A stretch of DNA of 64,000 nucleotides from Gemmatimonadota bacterium (GCA_022827345.1 JAJDTB010000011.1:1-64000); one strand, 5' to 3'; counted from the stretch's first letter, positions 45,535-55,012 are shown. The notes: generated by a model from the letters alone, not told the origin. Made by a program: numbers and translations.

Positions 45535-46608
45535 TTACCTCAGCCGCTGATACCTCAGCGTCGGATGTCCGGAGTTGCCGCCTGCGTCGTAGTAGTCGGT
45601 GATCTGCACCTTGTAGACCTGCTCGCCGGCCTGCACCAGGAAGACGTTGTAGGTCGGCCACATGCGGCTGTTCTCCTGGATATCGTACCAGAAGAAGCCA
45701 CTGGCGTCGTCCACCGTGGCCGGGAAGGCGCCGCTGATGGTCGACAGGAAGCCGCCGTACTCCGGCGCGTCGTCGGCCTGAGACAGGGCCGTGAAGTCCT
45801 CCGCCACGTCGAGCGGGAAGGTGCCGGCACCGCAGTCGGCGTTCACCTCGATGGACAGATCCGGCGTCGCGGCGAGGTCCCATCCGCACCCCGCGGGACT
45901 CATCGCGAGTCCATTGGCCAAACTGAAAAACACGGGACCACGCCGCAGGTCGGCGGACAGGGTCTCCGCAGCGCCGAGCGTGCCGCCCGGGGCGTGTCTG
46001 CGGAACTCGAATGTCGCGCCGACGGGCCGCTCTCCTTCCATCTCCAGCGCGGCGACCCGAAAGATGCCGAATCCGCGCCCGGACGACTCGCGCAGCTTCC
46101 ATGCGGCCCCGGGGTTGGCGACGAGGACGCCGGTGCGGAAGTCGAACCGGAACCAGGAGGCGCCGGGGTCGGGCGCCAGTCCGTCCACCATGAAGGAGGA
46201 CGAGGTCGGGATGTGGGCATCGGTCACGGCCTGAAAAGCGGCGATTCCGTCCTGCTCCGTCATGGCCGTGACTTCTTCGGCGGACATGTTCGCGTTGTTG
46301 CCGAGGTTCAGTCCCGACACCGACCCGGGCCCCGCCACACCCCCGTTCAGGCGGATGGAAAAGCGCCGGAACGCCATGTGCCAATCGGTGGAGGTGTCCG
46401 GATCCGAAGGCGTGACGACGGCCCCGTCATCGAGGTTCACGTATGCGGGGGCGATCGGAGACGATGCGTCGATCGCGATCATCCCCTCCTCGAAGACTGC
46501 TTCGGGAGCGGTGGCCTCGGATTCGCAGGCAACGAGGACGGCCAGGATTGCAGGTATTGCGGCAGCGAAAGGGACGCGCCGGGCGCGGCACGTTCGGGTG
46601 ATCTTCAT
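45535..46608 (-). CDS. HmuY-like haem-binding lipoprotein
   Basis: Protein of 357 residues, lipobox-type signal (L-A-V-L-V-A-C-E-S). The body resembles the HmuY family: Y-V-N-L-D-D-G-A-V-V followed by D-W-H-M-A-F-R-R-F-S-I-R-L-N-G-G near residue 75, and G-F-F-W-Y-D-I-Q near 312. In Porphyromonas HmuY takes haem from host proteins and passes it to the TonB receptor HmuR. Order here is HmuY-like then receptor, as in hmuYR. AAGGAAA precedes the ATG at 46608. The longer frame upstream lacks a signal peptide and is rejected. Axial haem ligands cannot be assigned from the sequence alone. Confidence 0.72.
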   Translation of the reverse strand: MKITRTCRARRVPFAAAIPAILAVLVACESEATAPEAVFEEGMIAIDASSPIAPAYVNLDDGAVVTPSDPDTSTDWHMAFRRFSIRLNGGVAGPGSVSGLNLGNNANMSAEEVTAMTEQDGIAAFQAVTDAHIPTSSSFMVDGLAPDPGASWFRFDFRTGVLVANPGAAWKLRESSGRGFGIFRVAALEMEGERPVGATFEFRRHAPGGTLGAAETLSADLRRGPVFFSLANGLAMSPAGCGWDLAATPDLSIEVNADCGAGTFPLDVAEDFTALSQADDAPEYGGFLSTISGAFPATVDDASGFFWYDIQENSRMWPTYNVFLVQAGEQVYKVQITDYYDAGGNSGHPTLRYQRLR

Positions 46609-47028
46609 TGTGGTTTCCTTCAGGATGGATTTGCCCGCCCGATGATCGCGGCGGAGTTGGAGTATCGGGTCATTGCCGGGTTGCACGGCCCCAGCGGAGA
46701 CGGCAGGCCGGAGGCGCAGAAGATTGCGGTCGCTCTGCCGCTGATCCGCTGGGTGACGAGTTCGTGCGGCAGAAGCCCGTCCGTGCCCACGTATTCTAAT
46801 CCTTCCAGCACCATGGCATACGGGCCGACCCGAATACGCGGCAGGGCATGACGACGACTGCACATGTCAGGTGCGGTCTCCGGCCGAACCGCATCAATCC
46901 GGCGATTCGACATCTGAAACCGCTCCCGTCGGGTCCTTCGCCTTCAGCGGTACGCCGCGCCCCCCCGCCCGCCGCCCGAGCCACGTAGATTACCGATGAC
47001 CTGCAACTCAATGAGTGGAGGCGCCCAC
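46609..47028. other. Divergent intergenic region, no supported gene
   Basis: About 420 bases between the HmuY-like gene and the fused oxidase. Open frames on both strands (for example about 70 codons from 46641 on the plus strand) have no recognisable product. It should hold promoters for both directions, but no clear Fur box or -35/-10 pair was seen. Confidence 0.45.
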
Positions 47029-50000
47029 GTGCCCATTCAGCCCGCCGGCGCGAGTTCCCTCGCCGGCCGCCTGCGAAGACACGTCGAGGGGGATGTCCGC
47101 TTCGACGCGATGACGCGGGGCCTCTACGCCACCGACGCCTCCATCTACCAGATCGCGCCGCTGGGCGTGGTGCTGCCGCGCACGCTGGACGACGTCGACG
47201 CGACCATGGCGATCGCGCGCGAGGAGGGCGTGCCGGTGCTGCCCCGCGGCGCGGGGACGTCCCAGTGCGGCCAGACGGTGGGCCGCGCGGTGGTGATGGA
47301 CACCTCGGGCCACCTCGACAGGGTGCTGGCAATCGATCGCGAAGCGCGCACCGTGACGGTCGAGTCCGGCCTCGTCCTCGACCAGCTCAACCGCCGCCTC
47401 GCCCCGACCGGCCTCTTCTTCCCCGTAGACGTCGCCACCGCCAGCCGCGCCACGATCGGCGGGATGGCGGGCAACAACAGCGGCGGCGCGCGTTCGATCC
47501 GCTACGGCATCATGGCCGACAACGTGCTCGAGATGGAGGTGACGCTCGCCGACGGGCGGATCGCGACCTTCGGCGCGGACGGCGATCCGGCGGCAGCGAG
47601 TGAGCTGGCCGGACTCCTGCGCACCGTCGCAGCCCGCGAAGCCGGCGAACTGGACGCACGCGTCCCCCGGGTCCTCCGTCACGTTGCCGGCTACAACCTG
47701 CACCGCCTCCTCCGCCCCGGCGCCTCGCTGGCCGAGGCACTCGTCGGGTCCGAGGGTACTCTGGCGTTCTTCCGCCGGCTGACGCTGAAGCTGGCGCGGC
47801 GGCCGGCCCGGCGCGTCCTCGGCGTCTGCGCCTTCCCGTCGCTGCTGGAGGCGCTGGACGCGGTTCAGCACATCGTCGAACTCGACCCCCACGCCGTCGA
47901 GCTCATGGATCACACGCTCATCGAACTCGCGCGCGAAAACGCCGCCTTCCGCGCGACGGTCGAGGCGCTCGTTCCGGCGTCGGCCCACAGCCTGCTTCTG
48001 GTCGAGTTCGCGGGCCACGAGACCGCGGCGCTGTCCCGCAAGCTCACCCGCCTTGACGATGTGGTGCGCGCGACCGGGCCGGGATGCGACGTCACCCGCG
48101 CCGAGGACCCCGCCGCCCAGGCCGCGATCTGGAACGTGCGCAAGGCGGGCCTCAACATCGTGATGTCGATGAAGGGCGAGCGGAAGCCGGTGTCGATCGT
48201 CGAGGACTGCGCGATCCCGCTCCCCGCGCTGGCCGGATTCGGCGCCTTCGTCGAGGATTCGTTCGCGCGGCACGGCACCAGCGGCACCTGGTACGCGCAC
48301 GCCTCGGTCGGCCTGCTCCACGTGCGTCCGTCGCTCAGCATGAAGGACTCCGCCGACATCGCGGCCTTCCGCTCCATCGCCGAGGAGGTGCTGGCCGAAG
48401 CCGCGCGGCTGGGGGGCTCGTATTCGGGCGAGCACGGCGACGGCATCCTTCGCTCCGAATTCATCGAGCCGCTGCTCGGGGGCCGCCTGGCCCGCGCCTT
48501 CGAGGAGGTCAAACGCGCCTTCGATCCCACCGGGATGATGAACCCCGGCAAGATCGTGGCCGCGCCCCGGATGGACGACCGCGAGCTCTTCCGCTACGGG
48601 CCGGGGTACCGCCCGGTGTCCCTGCCGACCGTCCCGGCCGCGTCCGATCGCCCCTCGCCCGTCATCCCCCCGGGGAAGGCTGGCCCGCCGGCTCCCCCCG
48701 CGCCGGGCGGCCACTTCGCGCGCAACGTCGAGGCGTGCAACAACAACGGCGCCTGCCGCAAGATGCACGAAGGCGTCATGTGCCCCTCCTACCGCGTCAC
48801 CCGCGAGGAAGCGGACACCACCCGGGGCCGCGCCAACGTCCTCCGCCTCGCCATGACCGGCCAGCTCGGTCCGGAGGGGTTGGAGGGGGATGAGGTCGCC
48901 GAGGTCCTCGAACTCTGCGTCGGCTGCAAGGCCTGCAAGCGCGAATGCCCGGCAGGGGTGGACATGGCCCGGCTGAAGTCCGAAGTCCTGCACCTCAGGA
49001 ATGGCCGCCGCGGCATCCCCATCAGGGAACGGCTCTTCGCGTCCCTGCCCCGGATCGCTCCGCTAGCGTCGCGGCTGCCCCGGCTCCTCAACCTGCGCAA
49101 TCGCAGCCGGGTGCTGGCGTGGCTCGGCGAGCGCGCACTGGGCATCGCGGCGGCCCGGAACCTGCCCGAATGGCACCGGCGGCCCTTCAGGGACGAGGAG
49201 TTGGCTGAGAGCGGTGCGGGAATCGTACTGACAAAATCAAATGTGTATCTGTCATCCAATGGCATTACTGGAGAGCGTACGCAGCCTTCAAGCGAAGAGG
49301 TGAGTCTGTTTGTTGACACATTCTCCAGATATTTTGACCCAACCGTGCCCAGGGCCGCGCTGAATGTCCTGCGGCGGTTGGGCATCGAGACTGTGACCTC
49401 TGATCCGTCCCCATCGGGAACCCGGCCCCTCTGTTGCGGCCGCACCTACATCAGCGCCGGCCTCCTCGATCACGCGCGTGCAGAGCTGCAGCGCACCGTC
49501 ACCGCCCTCGCCCCGCTCGCACGGCGCGGCCTGCCGATCCTCGGTCTTGAACCCTCCTGCCTGCTCACCCTCCGGGACGAGGCACTCTACCTCTGCCCCG
49601 GCGACGATGCCCGTGCGGTGGCCGAACAGGCCCTGCTGATCGACGAGTACCTGGCGAAGCGGCCCGGCCTTTCGCCAGAGGACGCGCCCGCGGGCGGTCG
49701 GGCCAGCGGAATGACGGCAACCATCCACGGCCACTGTCACCAGAAAGCGGCCGGAACGGGCGGGGCCACCGCTGAAGCACTGTCGGCATTCGCAGGTATT
49801 GAGGGCAGGCTCATCGACTCCAGCTGCTGCGGCATGGCCGGCTCCTTCGGCTACACGGCCAGGCACCTGCGCACGTCTCGTGCGATGGCTGAGTTGAGCA
49901 TGCTTCCCGCCTTGCGGGCGACCTCCCCGGAGGAGACAGTGATCGCCAACGGCTTCAGCTGCCGCGCCCAGATCGAGGCGGGAACGGGTCGGCGGGCACG

Positions 50001-50046
50001 GCACATAGTGGAGGTTCTGAACGGATGTCCAAACGATCCCACGTAG
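47029..50046 (+). CDS. Fused FAD-linked oxidase/Fe-S oxidoreductase (GlcD-GlcF type)
   Basis: Protein of 1005 residues. Residues about 20-240 bind FAD (P-R-G-A-G-T-S-Q-C-G; G-G-M-A-G-N-N-S-G-G-A-R-S), 240-510 is the FAD-oxidase C-terminal domain (G-E-H-G-D-G; N-P-G-K-I-V). Residues about 560-650 carry two Fe-S clusters (C-N-N-N-G-A-C-R-K ... C-P-S-Y; C-V-G-C-K-A-C-K-R-E-C-P). Two CCG domains follow (C-C-G-R-T; S-S-C-C-G-M-A-G-S-F-G). The layout matches YdiJ-like D-2-hydroxyacid dehydrogenases. GTG at 47029 is chosen for GGAGG 7 bases upstream; ATG at 46996 is possible. An AT-rich patch interrupts the linker before the first CCG domain. Confidence 0.88.
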   Translation: MPIQPAGASSLAGRLRRHVEGDVRFDAMTRGLYATDASIYQIAPLGVVLPRTLDDVDATMAIAREEGVPVLPRGAGTSQCGQTVGRAVVMDTSGHLDRVLAIDREARTVTVESGLVLDQLNRRLAPTGLFFPVDVATASRATIGGMAGNNSGGARSIRYGIMADNVLEMEVTLADGRIATFGADGDPAAASELAGLLRTVAAREAGELDARVPRVLRHVAGYNLHRLLRPGASLAEALVGSEGTLAFFRRLTLKLARRPARRVLGVCAFPSLLEALDAVQHIVELDPHAVELMDHTLIELARENAAFRATVEALVPASAHSLLLVEFAGHETAALSRKLTRLDDVVRATGPGCDVTRAEDPAAQAAIWNVRKAGLNIVMSMKGERKPVSIVEDCAIPLPALAGFGAFVEDSFARHGTSGTWYAHASVGLLHVRPSLSMKDSADIAAFRSIAEEVLAEAARLGGSYSGEHGDGILRSEFIEPLLGGRLARAFEEVKRAFDPTGMMNPGKIVAAPRMDDRELFRYGPGYRPVSLPTVPAASDRPSPVIPPGKAGPPAPPAPGGHFARNVEACNNNGACRKMHEGVMCPSYRVTREEADTTRGRANVLRLAMTGQLGPEGLEGDEVAEVLELCVGCKACKRECPAGVDMARLKSEVLHLRNGRRGIPIRERLFASLPRIAPLASRLPRLLNLRNRSRVLAWLGERALGIAAARNLPEWHRRPFRDEELAESGAGIVLTKSNVYLSSNGITGERTQPSSEEVSLFVDTFSRYFDPTVPRAALNVLRRLGIETVTSDPSPSGTRPLCCGRTYISAGLLDHARAELQRTVTALAPLARRGLPILGLEPSCLLTLRDEALYLCPGDDARAVAEQALLIDEYLAKRPGLSPEDAPAGGRASGMTATIHGHCHQKAAGTGGATAEALSAFAGIEGRLIDSSCCGMAGSFGYTARHLRTSRAMAELSMLPALRATSPEETVIANGFSCRAQIEAGTGRRARHIVEVLNGCPNDPT

Positions 50047-50300
50047 TTCTCGGCGCCCTCTGTGCCATTGCCGCACTCGCCTTCCCGGCTGGAGCAGTCC
50101 ACGGGCAACAGGCAGTCGAGCTTCCGCTGGCCGATCACTACCTCGACTCCGACTTTCCCGAGGTGTACCGGATCGGCGACGGGATCCAGGAATGGGAGTT
50201 GTTGTCGCGGGTGACCTCGGTTTCCTTCGATGCCCTGGGCAACCTGCACATCGGGGACCTTGCCGGCGACGAACTGTCGCCGGTCGAGATTCGGCAGTAG
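50025..50300 (+). pseudogene. N-terminal fragment of a 6-bladed beta-propeller protein
   Basis: Frame of 91 codons with a signal peptide ending V-H-G-Q-Q and then V-Y-R-I-G-D-G ... V-T-S-V-S-F-D-A-L-G-N-L-H-I-G-D, the first blade of the propeller family. It stops after about 65 mature residues, before the G-E-G-P-G-E motif, and the rest of the gene is missing: endonuclease IV starts straight after. The ATG at 50025 overlaps the end of the oxidase gene. Likely a deletion remnant. Confidence 0.55.
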
Positions 50301-50327
50301 TTGTCTTCCGGTGACCGGAACAAGGGC

Positions 50328-51188
50328 TTGACCCCCGACGAACTCGGCGCCCACGTCTCCGTCGCCGGCGGCGTCCACAATGCTCCCGGCCGTGCTGCAG
50401 ACATCGGTGCGGTGGTCTGCCAGGTCTTCACCAAGCAGCCCAACCGGTGGGCGGAGCCGGCTATCGCGGATGAGATCGCGGCCCGGTACCGCGTCGCGGC
50501 CGCGGATCTCGCCTATGTCGCCTCGCACGACTCGTACCTGATCAACCTCGCCAGCCCGCAGCCGGACTTGTGGCGGCGCTCCACCGACTGCTTCACCGGG
50601 GAGCTTCAGCGCGCGGCGCAACTGGGCCTCGACGCCGTCGTCACGCACCCCGGCAACGCCACGGACGGAGACCGCGCCAGCGGCATCGTGCGCAACGCGG
50701 ACGGACTTGTCGAGGCGCTGGAGGCGACGCCCGGCGGACCTTGCGTGTTGCTGGAGCTGACTGCGGGCGCCGGAACCTCGGTCGGCGGCACCTTCGAGGA
50801 GTTGGCGAGCATCATCGATGCGATCCCCGAGCCACACGGCGCGCGCGTCGGCGTCTGCTTCGACACCTGTCACGCGTGGGTGGCGGGGATGGATCTCCGC
50901 GACGACTTCGAAGGCGTGTGGCAGCGGGCCGACGACACCTTCGGCGCCGACCGCATCGAACTCTTCCACCTCAACGACGCGAAGACCCCCTTCGGCTCAC
51001 GCCTCGACCGTCACGAGAACATCGGCGAAGGGACCATGGGGATTGCGCCGTTCCGCCAACTCATGAACGCCGAGCGGTTCCGCAAGGTGCCCAAGATCCT
51101 GGAGACGCCGAAGGGCGACGACCTGGTGACGGCCGACCGCAGGAACCTGGCGGTGCTGCGCGGTCTTCGGGACCAGCCGGGGGCCTGA
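50328..51188 (+). CDS. nfo: Deoxyribonuclease IV (AP endonuclease)
   Basis: Protein of 286 residues of the Nfo/EndoIV TIM-barrel family, which cuts at abasic sites using three Zn ions. Seen: G-A-H-V-S-V-A-G-G, F-T-K-Q-P-N-R-W, S-H-D-S-Y-L-I-N-L-A, T-H-P-G-N, L-L-E-L-T-A-G-A-G, F-D-T-C-H-A-W-V-A-G, H-L-N-D-A-K and D-R-H-E-N-I-G-E-G, covering the metal ligands, and L-E-T-P-K at the end. Start uncertain: TTG at 50328 fits the family N-terminus, with a further TTG at 50301. It directly follows the propeller fragment. Confidence 0.92.
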   Translation: MTPDELGAHVSVAGGVHNAPGRAADIGAVVCQVFTKQPNRWAEPAIADEIAARYRVAAADLAYVASHDSYLINLASPQPDLWRRSTDCFTGELQRAAQLGLDAVVTHPGNATDGDRASGIVRNADGLVEALEATPGGPCVLLELTAGAGTSVGGTFEELASIIDAIPEPHGARVGVCFDTCHAWVAGMDLRDDFEGVWQRADDTFGADRIELFHLNDAKTPFGSRLDRHENIGEGTMGIAPFRQLMNAERFRKVPKILETPKGDDLVTADRRNLAVLRGLRDQPGA

Positions 51189-51276
51189 ACCGACGCACCA
51201 AATCCGGCCGGAGGCACCGGTCGGGACGCGCCGGCAAGCCCCCTGCGCCTCGGCAGGCGGCCCGGCGGGTCAGCCG

Positions 51277-52041
51277 TCAGCGATTCCGCCGCCGCTCTAT
51301 CCGGGCCGCGGCGATCTCAACCAGGCGGCGCATTTCGGCAATCGGCTCGTCGTGGTCGTCCACCTGCAGCCGCAGCACGACATCGTTGTTGAGCCAGACG
51401 CCGCCATCCTCCTGCACGATCAGCATGGCGGCCGACTGCATGCCGCGCGTGTCGCCCCCCGCAGCCTGGCCGGCCTCGAGCGCTGCCTGCAGCCGCAGCG
51501 AGAGGTGACCCTCCGTCGACTCGAAGGCCGCGACCATGTCTTCCACCACGGCGGGGCCCGCCAGGATGTTCCCCTGCGCAGAGCAGTACTCGCCGATCCG
51601 GTGCCCCGCCCAGTCGCTCGCCCGCGGGCCGGTGTGCGTGGCGACCTCGCCGCGGGCGTTCATGATCGAGAACTGGCGGCCCTGCTTCGTCCACCGCTCC
51701 GGATCCGGATCCGGGTCGCGCGCGAGGATCTCCCGCACGGCGTCGGCGGGCGAATATCCCTCGCGCAGCAGGGCCAGCCCCTGGGGCCCGTAGCTGACAT
51801 CGACGATCGCCTGCGTGGCGACTACGCCTACGCCGGCCTCCCCCCAGATCACCCCGTTGCCCACGGCGAAGACGCGTGACTGCACCGCCACCCCCACCTC
51901 CCCGGTCGCAGGATCGTAGCCCACGATCGAGAATGTCCCCACCGGCGGCCACGGCGAACCTTCCTGGGCCAGAACGGGTACGGATCCGGAAGCGGCGACG
52001 GCAAACGCGACCGCGGCAATACGCACGAACCTTCTCATCAT
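51277..52041 (-). CDS. Exported DUF1028 protein
   Basis: Protein of 254 residues. Signal peptide ends V-L-A-Q-E (about 26). The body is the DUF1028 domain, related to Ntn-hydrolases: T-F-S-I-V-G-Y-D-P-A-T-G-E-V-G-V-A-V-Q-S, V-G-N-G-V-I-W-G-E-A-G-V-G-V-V-A-T-Q-A, and G-N-I-L-A-G near 150. Biochemical role is unproven for the family. ATG at 52041 follows AGAGGAGGG; the frame upstream of it is noncoding. Divergent from the membrane-protein gene that begins the MoxR locus. Confidence 0.88.
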   Translation of the reverse strand: MMRRFVRIAAVAFAVAASGSVPVLAQEGSPWPPVGTFSIVGYDPATGEVGVAVQSRVFAVGNGVIWGEAGVGVVATQAIVDVSYGPQGLALLREGYSPADAVREILARDPDPDPERWTKQGRQFSIMNARGEVATHTGPRASDWAGHRIGEYCSAQGNILAGPAVVEDMVAAFESTEGHLSLRLQAALEAGQAAGGDTRGMQSAAMLIVQEDGGVWLNNDVVLRLQVDDHDEPIAEMRRLVEIAAARIERRRNR

Positions 52042-52123
52042 CCACCCTCCTCTGCGGGGTTGAGGTGTCGGATTCCGACCCCAATCTGGCACTCCGTGCC
52101 CGGAATTGGCTAGCTTGCTGACC

Positions 52124-53029
52124 ATGTCCATGATTCCGATGCGGCCCCTCGGGTTCGGCGAGATCGTCGACGGGGCCCTGCAAATCTACCGGCGCGACTT
52201 CGGCCTGTACTACCTGATCGCGCTGGTGGCGACGTTCCCCGGGTACGTGCTGATCCTGGCCTCCGGGGTGGACGCCTCGGCGGTCGCGCAGGGCGGCGAT
52301 GGCAATCCCTTTGAAGCGCTCGGCGCGATGGGAGCCTTTTTCGGGGTGACGCTGGCGGCGGGCGCGATCGCATGGGTGGGCATGGTGGCGGTCGCGGCGG
52401 CGATGGCGGACCGCATCGGCGAGGGCCCGGCATCGCTCGGGCGGGCCTATCGGGTCGCGCTGCGCAATCTTCCGAGTGCGGTGGGCGCTACCGTACTGGC
52501 GCTGATCATGTACCTGTTCGTGGCAATTGTGGTGTTGTTCGGGTCTTTCGCGCTCCTTGCCCTGCTTCTGTCGAGTGGCGGGCTCGTCGGCAACCTGGTG
52601 GGCTTCCTGCTCACGATGTTGCTGGTTGGCCTGATCACCGCGTTCTGGCTGGCAGCGACATTCGGGATTCTCCCCGCGGTGATCATCGAGGGCCGCGGTG
52701 CGATCGACGCGTTGGGGCGCTCGTTCAGCCTGTGTAGAGGCGGCTGGCTGCGCGTGTGCGGAATCATGGTGGTGGCCATGATCATCAACGTCGTGCCATC
52801 GATCGGGGTCAGCGCGCTGTTCGGGATGGGCGACCTCTTCGTCTCGCCGGACGCGATGGATCAGATCAGCTCCACCGAGCAGTGGCTGATGAACACGATC
52901 GACCTGGTGGTGGGGCCCCTCACCACTCCGTTCCTGGTCGGGTGCATCATCGTGCTCTTCCACGACCGGAGGGTGCGCAGCGAGGCCTTCGACCTGGAGA
53001 CGCTGGCCGGGGCGATGGACACCCGGTGA
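52124..53029 (+). CDS. Polytopic membrane protein, first gene of MoxR locus
   Basis: Protein of 301 residues with about six long hydrophobic segments. It resembles the GDPD-type membrane domain proteins (P-L-x-x-G-E-I-V-D-G-A-L-Q-I-Y-R-R-D-F at the start; amphipathic G-R-S-F-S-L-C-R-G-G-W near 205) that often accompany DUF4129 and MoxR genes. Exact role unknown. ATG at 52124 lies close to a second ATG two codons later; no strong ribosome site. Confidence 0.7.
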   Translation: MSMIPMRPLGFGEIVDGALQIYRRDFGLYYLIALVATFPGYVLILASGVDASAVAQGGDGNPFEALGAMGAFFGVTLAAGAIAWVGMVAVAAAMADRIGEGPASLGRAYRVALRNLPSAVGATVLALIMYLFVAIVVLFGSFALLALLLSSGGLVGNLVGFLLTMLLVGLITAFWLAATFGILPAVIIEGRGAIDALGRSFSLCRGGWLRVCGIMVVAMIINVVPSIGVSALFGMGDLFVSPDAMDQISSTEQWLMNTIDLVVGPLTTPFLVGCIIVLFHDRRVRSEAFDLETLAGAMDTR

Positions 53030-53066
53030 CGCCGGCTCCCGGCGCCAAGACGAGATCCGCGGGCCC

Positions 53067-53756
53067 GTGATGCGACTCTTCGCCCGGCAACAACCGCCGC
53101 AGGAGCCGCTTCCCTCGGCGGAGGAGGTGTCGGAGGTCCTGCGGGAGATCCTCGCCGACCCCGAATTCGCGACCTTCGACCCCTCGCTGCGGCAACAGGC
53201 CATCGAGTGGGTCCTGGAGACGCTGTCGCGGGTGTGGGGGTGGATCCGGCGGCTCATGGGGGAAGACGGCACCGGCGCGATGGAGATCGTGGTCGTCGTC
53301 GTGGCGCTGGCGGCGCTGCTGATCATGGTGCGGGTGGCGTCGAGGCACGCGCCGAAGTGGATGGGCCAGGCCGAGGAAGGTGACGACGCGGACGCGCCAC
53401 GGGCTCCCGCTACCGCCAACGAGTGGCTGAGGACGGCGGATCGGCGGGCGGGACAGGGCGAATACCGGCCGGCAGCCAGTGCCCTGTACCAGGGATTCCT
53501 GCTGACTCTGGAGCAACAGGGCGCGCTGTCCTTCCACAGCTCCAAGACCCCGGGCGACTACGCCGACGAGATCGCCCGCGGCGACACCGGCCCAGGTGAG
53601 GGCGCGGCGGTGGGCGGCAGGTTCCTGGACTCGTTTCAGGACTACTCGTTCGGCCAGGAGGAACCGACCCTGACCGGGTACGCCACCCTGGCAGAGATCG
53701 CGAAGGACGCGGGTTGTCCGGCCGCAATCCCCGAATCCGGGGTGCGGGACCCATGA
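53067..53756 (+). CDS. DUF4129 protein
   Basis: Protein of 229 residues: N-terminal soluble region, one membrane helix (about 72-92), then a C-terminal cytoplasmic domain with the DUF4129 pattern (A-D-R-R-A-G-Q-G-E-Y-R-P-A-A-S-A-L-Y-Q; L-S-F-H-S-S-K-T-P-G-D-Y). The family occurs in MoxR/DUF58 and transglutaminase-like operons; role unknown. GTG at 53067 and ATG at 53070 are adjacent choices. Its stop overlaps the next ATG (ATGA). Confidence 0.8.
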   Translation: MMRLFARQQPPQEPLPSAEEVSEVLREILADPEFATFDPSLRQQAIEWVLETLSRVWGWIRRLMGEDGTGAMEIVVVVVALAALLIMVRVASRHAPKWMGQAEEGDDADAPRAPATANEWLRTADRRAGQGEYRPAASALYQGFLLTLEQQGALSFHSSKTPGDYADEIARGDTGPGEGAAVGGRFLDSFQDYSFGQEEPTLTGYATLAEIAKDAGCPAAIPESGVRDP

Positions 53757-55012
53757 ACGGGGTTGGAGGCCCGACGCCCAGGATGCGCAACCAGCCGCTG
53801 TTCTGGGTCGTCGTGGTTCTGTTTGCCGCGCTGCTGGCCGGCTTCCTGTTTCGGCCCGAGGGTCAGCGGTCGAACACCGTCCTGCGCAGCTTCTTCAGGA
53901 CCACGCCCGACGGCGTGGCCGCTCTGGCCCGCGGGATCGAGCGTCTGGGACGCGCGGTCGAGCCCCGAATCACGCCGCTGGTCGATGCGGATGCTGTGCG
54001 CGGCACCGTCGTGCTGTTGCGGCCGCGCTTGCCCCCCACCCCCCGTGAGATCAATGCCCTGCTCGAGCATGTGCGCGCCGGCGGCCTGTTTGTCTACGCT
54101 CCCCCGTATCTGACCGGACGACGGTGGACGGAGCAGACGCCGCTCATGGACTCGCTCGGCGTCTGGTTCCGGTTTCGCCCGGTGACGGAGGAGGCTCGGG
54201 AGGAGACGCTGCTGGAGCCTCGGTGGCGGGCGCATGCCCTTACGGAAGACCTGCCGTCGCCGCAGGCACCGGCACACGGGTTCCGGATCTTCGGCTTCAG
54301 CGATGGTGACGAGGCGAACGACTCGGCGAAGGTGGCGGCCCTGAACCCTCTGCTGACGGCGACCGACAGCGACGACGAAGAGTGGATGGCCGCCGCGGAA
54401 GTCGCACTGGGCAATGGGCGCATTGTGGTACTGTCAGGCGCCGACGCGCTTTCCAACGCCGATGCCGTGGCCGATCCCCTCGCGGCCCTCGCCGTGCGCG
54501 CCGCCCTGGCCTACACCGGCGAGGCCGACACCGTCTTCTTCGCCGAATACCACCAGGGAATCCGGGGTCATCGCACGCCCGCCGAGGTAGTGCGGGGGTT
54601 CTTTCTGGGAAGCCCCGGCGGCCGGGTGCTGCTGCACCTGGTCATCCTCTCTTTCCTGATCCTGGCCTGCCGGGGACTCCGGTTCGGCGCTCCCGCGCCG
54701 GCGGTCGCTCCGCCCGACCGCGAACGCAGGTCACCGCTGGAACACGTCTCCGCGCTCGGCGATCTGTACCGCAAGGCCGGGGCTGCCAGGACGGCGGCGC
54801 TGCTCCTTCTCACCCGCCTGGCGAGAGCCACCCGACAACCGCCGCCGCGCGACACGGCCGAGGCGGACACGCTCCTGCGCCGACTCGACGGGGAGGAGAG
54901 CACCGATACGCCCCTGGCCCGGGCACGAAAGGGCCTGCACGCGGATCCGCCGGACCTCACGGCGGTGGCCGCCGGAATCGATGAACATCTAGAACGGAGA
55001 ATCAACCCATGA
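53753..55012 (+). CDS. DUF4350 membrane protein
   Basis: Protein of 419 residues. Helix near 14-36, then the DUF4350 domain (about 40-270; N-T-V-L-R-S-F-F-R-T-T-P-D-G; V-V-L-S-G-A-D-A-L-S-N), a second helix near 295-315, and a helical tail with arginine-rich stretches. It overlaps DUF4129 and MoxR genes by four bases at each end. In related loci these proteins are thought to help the MoxR ATPase act on membrane or cell-envelope complexes, not proven. Confidence 0.8.
   Translation: MNGVGGPTPRMRNQPLFWVVVVLFAALLAGFLFRPEGQRSNTVLRSFFRTTPDGVAALARGIERLGRAVEPRITPLVDADAVRGTVVLLRPRLPPTPREINALLEHVRAGGLFVYAPPYLTGRRWTEQTPLMDSLGVWFRFRPVTEEAREETLLEPRWRAHALTEDLPSPQAPAHGFRIFGFSDGDEANDSAKVAALNPLLTATDSDDEEWMAAAEVALGNGRIVVLSGADALSNADAVADPLAALAVRAALAYTGEADTVFFAEYHQGIRGHRTPAEVVRGFFLGSPGGRVLLHLVILSFLILACRGLRFGAPAPAVAPPDRERRSPLEHVSALGDLYRKAGAARTAALLLLTRLARATRQPPPRDTAEADTLLRRLDGEESTDTPLARARKGLHADPPDLTAVAAGIDEHLERRINP

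Noticed and set aside
46641-46851. Plus-strand frame of about 70 codons in the hmuY/oxidase divergent region
   Set aside because: It begins within a longer shadow frame, has no clear ribosome site and no family resemblance.
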